From: Quadrisphaera sp. RL12-1S | Lineage (GTDB): Bacteria; Actinomycetota; Actinomycetes; Actinomycetales; Quadrisphaeraceae | Assembly (NCBI RefSeq): GCF_014270065.1 | Contig: NZ_JACNME010000001.1 | Span: 248,001 to 312,000, forward strand | DNA length: 64,000 nucleotides | Direction: 5' to 3' | Part shown: piece by piece, positions 63,961 to 64,000 of the stretch | Layout: every line of letters starts with the position of its first letter | Position numbering within the stretch: position 1 is the stretch's first letter | Translations under genes and position numbers: made by a program | Notes under the pieces: model-generated | The model's input: only the letters and a program-made list of their open reading frames with translations | Told to the model about the DNA's origin: nothing | Databases searched by the model: none

Positions 63961-64000
63961 TGGCAGGTGCAGGATTCGAACCTGCGAAGGCATTGCCGGC
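63961..64000 (-). tRNA. partial tRNA, probably tRNA-Tyr (3' half)
   Basis: The window ends inside this gene. The minus strand shows a class II variable arm (CCGGCAATGCC), the T-arm GCAGG-TTCGAAT-CCTGC and the acceptor 3' strand ACCTGCC plus A. The variable arm resembles actinobacterial tRNA-Tyr. The anticodon is outside the window, so Leu or Ser is not excluded. CCA is not encoded. Confidence 0.75.

Overview
The window is chromosomal DNA from a high-GC actinobacterium. The evidence is third-position G/C bias in every gene, frequent GTG and TTG starts, Streptomyces-like ribosomal operon order (rpsM-rpsK-rpoA-rplQ with no rpsD), a SAM-IV riboswitch, a DUF5709 protein, and rpmG-hadA-hadB next to tRNA-Thr and tRNA-Met. 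A Kineosporiales-type organism (Kineococcus or Quadrisphaera relatives) would fit, but I cannot fix the genus from sequence alone. Nearly everything important is on the minus strand, so the gene order is best read from right to left.

Right end, 63961 down to 56094: a partial tRNA-Tyr, tRNA-Thr(GGT), tRNA-Met(CAT), rpmG, two MaoC-type dehydratase subunits, a divergent lacI/MFS pair around a perfect palindrome, murB, a second MFS gene, a plus-strand aminotransferase, and tRNA-Trp. Centre, 56000 to 20228: the transcription and translation core, in the order secE-nusG-rplK-rplA, rplJ-rplL with an L10 leader, rpoB-rpoC, rpsL-rpsG-fusA-tuf, the S10 and spc operons (rpsJ to rplO), secY-adk-map-infA-rpmJ, rpsM-rpsK-rpoA-rplQ, truA, a DUF5709 gene, and rplM-rpsI. 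Terminator hairpins and promoters divide this into transcription units.

Left part, 19650 to 4787: cell-wall precursor and cofactor genes on the minus strand (glmM, glmS, acpS, nnrD, alr), and the tRNA t6A genes tsaE, tsaB, tsaD with rimI. Plus-strand modules interrupt them: coaA-crcB-crcB and marR-MFS. After tsaD come a lipoate ligase and a SAM-IV riboswitch that leads a DszC/SfnB-like flavin monooxygenase, which suggests sulfur scavenging. The far left has the end of a nucleoside hydrolase and an adenosine deaminase (purine salvage), a small membrane protein and a calcium/sodium-type cation exchanger. Three copies of a TTTCGG-N4-CCGAA inverted repeat lie around the last two genes.

Most of the window is conserved housekeeping DNA, and I found no convincing undescribed multi-gene system, CRISPR array, prophage or insertion sequence. 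The observations most worth checking are the TTTCGG/CCGAA sites, the riboswitch-controlled monooxygenase, terminators whose T-run supplies the next promoter's -35 box, predicted leaderless genes, a transporter with no ordinary start codon, and an L33 protein that has lost one zinc cysteine.
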